A program made the position numbers and the translations under genes. From NCBI GenBank assembly GCA_011041825.1, contig DRAO01000351.1, forward strand, positions 1-6,289: a DNA stretch of 6,289 nucleotides. The letters run 5' to 3'. Each line of letters opens with the position of its first letter. Within the stretch, counting starts at the first letter, position 1. The DNA comes from Chloroflexota bacterium (lineage in GTDB: Bacteria; Chloroflexota; Anaerolineae; SpSt-600). The notes below the pieces were generated by a model that did no database searches, had not been told where the DNA came from, and saw only the letters and a program-made list of their open reading frames with translations. Below are positions 5,395 to 6,289 of the stretch, one piece after another.

Positions 5395-6289
5395 TTACTC
5401 AGAGGCCTGGGCTTCCTTCCCGGCCTTCTGGACAGCCTGGAGGGCATCGTAACCCAGGATGAGGGCTGCTATCACCAGCAGGATGCCCAGCAGTCCAGCA
5501 ATGACGTTGCCGATAACCACCGTGGTGGGCTGTCCAGCAAGCTTTGTGAAGACCTTGTAAGCCGTGTAGAGCAGAGCGGCAATCGTGGTCACGTACATAA
5601 AGATGAAGGGGATGAAGGTCCAGGTGTAATTCTTGCCCACGCTGATGAGCCAGAGGGTGATGAGCAACAGGGCCAGGGAAGCCATCAGTTGGTTGGCGCT
5701 GCCGAACAGCACCCAAATCCGCTGCCAGGCCCCTGTCCAAACGATGAGCAAGGAGAGCAGCACCGCCACCAGGGAACCGATGTGGATGTTCTTGAGGGCA
5801 GGGATGCTGTCACCCAGCAATTCTGCCGAGGCCACCCTCATAAAGCGCACCACCAGGTACATAATGGTGAGGGCCATCAGGGTGAGGAAGACCACGCCGT
5901 AGGAGACGCCGAAGTCCTTGGGCACGCCGATGTGGTTGAGGAAGGTGGCCAAACCCACGGCGAAGACCGAGGCCTTCCCCTTGCCATACTGCTCCATATA
6001 ACCGCTGTAGGAGCCAAAGGCAGCCGTGGCGGTCAGCAAGGCAAGCGTCGCTAACGTCATCTCCAGGAACATAGCACCCCCACCTACGGGCAGTGCATCC
6101 ACCTCGTTCTCAAGCTGGCGGGCCGTACCGGAGCTGGATACCAGGCTGTGCCACCCTGATATTGCACCACAGGCGATGGTCACGAACAGGATGGGCCAGA
6201 TCGGCCCCAGCCCAGGCACGAGCGCAGTGCGGAAGGCAGGGAAGTCGCCAAAGCCAGGGTGCCATACCAACAGGCCGATGATGCCGCCC
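5395..6289 (-). CDS. cstA: Carbon starvation protein A (CstA) family transporter, C-terminal part
   Basis: Only the last 297 codons are in the window; the reading frame continues in frame to the right edge, and the N-terminal half, including the start, lies beyond 6289. The family includes E. coli CstA (peptide uptake in carbon starvation) and BtsT (pyruvate/proton symport), integral inner-membrane proteins. The signature ILFVTIACGAISGWHSLVSS, followed by a conserved stretch with GTARQLENE, is visible near the start of the visible part. Helices follow at about 70-95, 125-145, 165-185, 200-220, 225-245 and 255-280, and the protein ends with a charged KAGKEAQASE tail. GSANQLMASLALLLITLWL is a typical CstA block. 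The C-terminus appears complete, with TAA at 5397-5395 followed by a terminator. The substrate cannot be told from this half. Confidence 0.92.
   Translation of the reverse strand, partial: GGIIGLLVWHPGFGDFPAFRTALVPGLGPIWPILFVTIACGAISGWHSLVSSSGTARQLENEVDALPVGGGAMFLEMTLATLALLTATAAFGSYSGYMEQYGKGKASVFAVGLATFLNHIGVPKDFGVSYGVVFLTLMALTIMYLVVRFMRVASAELLGDSIPALKNIHIGSLVAVLLSLLIVWTGAWQRIWVLFGSANQLMASLALLLITLWLISVGKNYTWTFIPFIFMYVTTIAALLYTAYKVFTKLAGQPTTVVIGNVIAGLLGILLVIAALILGYDALQAVQKAGKEAQASE

Noticed and set aside
1..6289. tRNA, rRNA, CRISPR array or phage genes
   Set aside because: No cloverleaf, rRNA-like stretch, regularly spaced repeats or phage-type proteins could be recognised on either strand.

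Overview
The window is bacterial chromosomal DNA of moderate GC content. It carries strong GGAGG-type ribosome binding sites, Rho-independent terminators and two signal-peptide-bearing membrane proteins. Gene content and style (a GlpA-like flavoprotein, CstA, an ECF sigma/anti-sigma pair, bactofilin-like envelope proteins) would fit a Chloroflexota or a thermophilic/anaerobic Firmicutes-type genome, but no sequence here fixes the taxon, so this is only a suggestion.

Left part (1-1620): an intergenic region of about 280 bp precedes one plus-strand gene, a glpA-type FAD-dependent glycerol-3-phosphate dehydrogenase. It is about 390 aa long and lacks the C-terminal iron-sulfur (BFD-like) part of E. 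coli GlpA. The intergenic region holds a cluster of TATAAT-containing inverted and direct repeats. It also holds a previously unlabelled, MITE-like element of about 184 bp (67-250): long imperfect inverted arms, a perfect 45-bp central palindrome and a 3-bp TCA direct repeat at its edges. A strong hairpin between glpA and the convergent minus-strand genes probably terminates transcription from both sides.

Central and right part (1624-5300, all minus strand, read right to left): an ECF sigma-70 factor, a zinc-finger (ZAS-type) membrane anti-sigma factor, then two related proteins. Each of these two has an N-terminal signal peptide, short glycine/aspartate-rich beta-helix repeats of bactofilin type, and a C-terminal multi-helix membrane domain. 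The simplest reading is a cell-envelope stress module: the anti-sigma factor holds the sigma factor at the membrane until a signal arrives, and the released sigma factor transcribes the two surface-exposed, possibly polymer-forming proteins. An ECF-like promoter candidate (GGAACC, 15 bp, GTTAAC) sits just before the first of them. A perfect TATAAT with a 17-bp spaced, weak -35 precedes the sigma gene and shows that its likely start is the internal ATG at 5233, not the upstream ATG at 5299.

Right end (5395-6289): the C-terminal half of a CstA-family peptide/pyruvate transporter, also on the minus strand, cut by the window edge and closed by a clear terminator at 5348-5380 that separates it from the sigma-factor operon.
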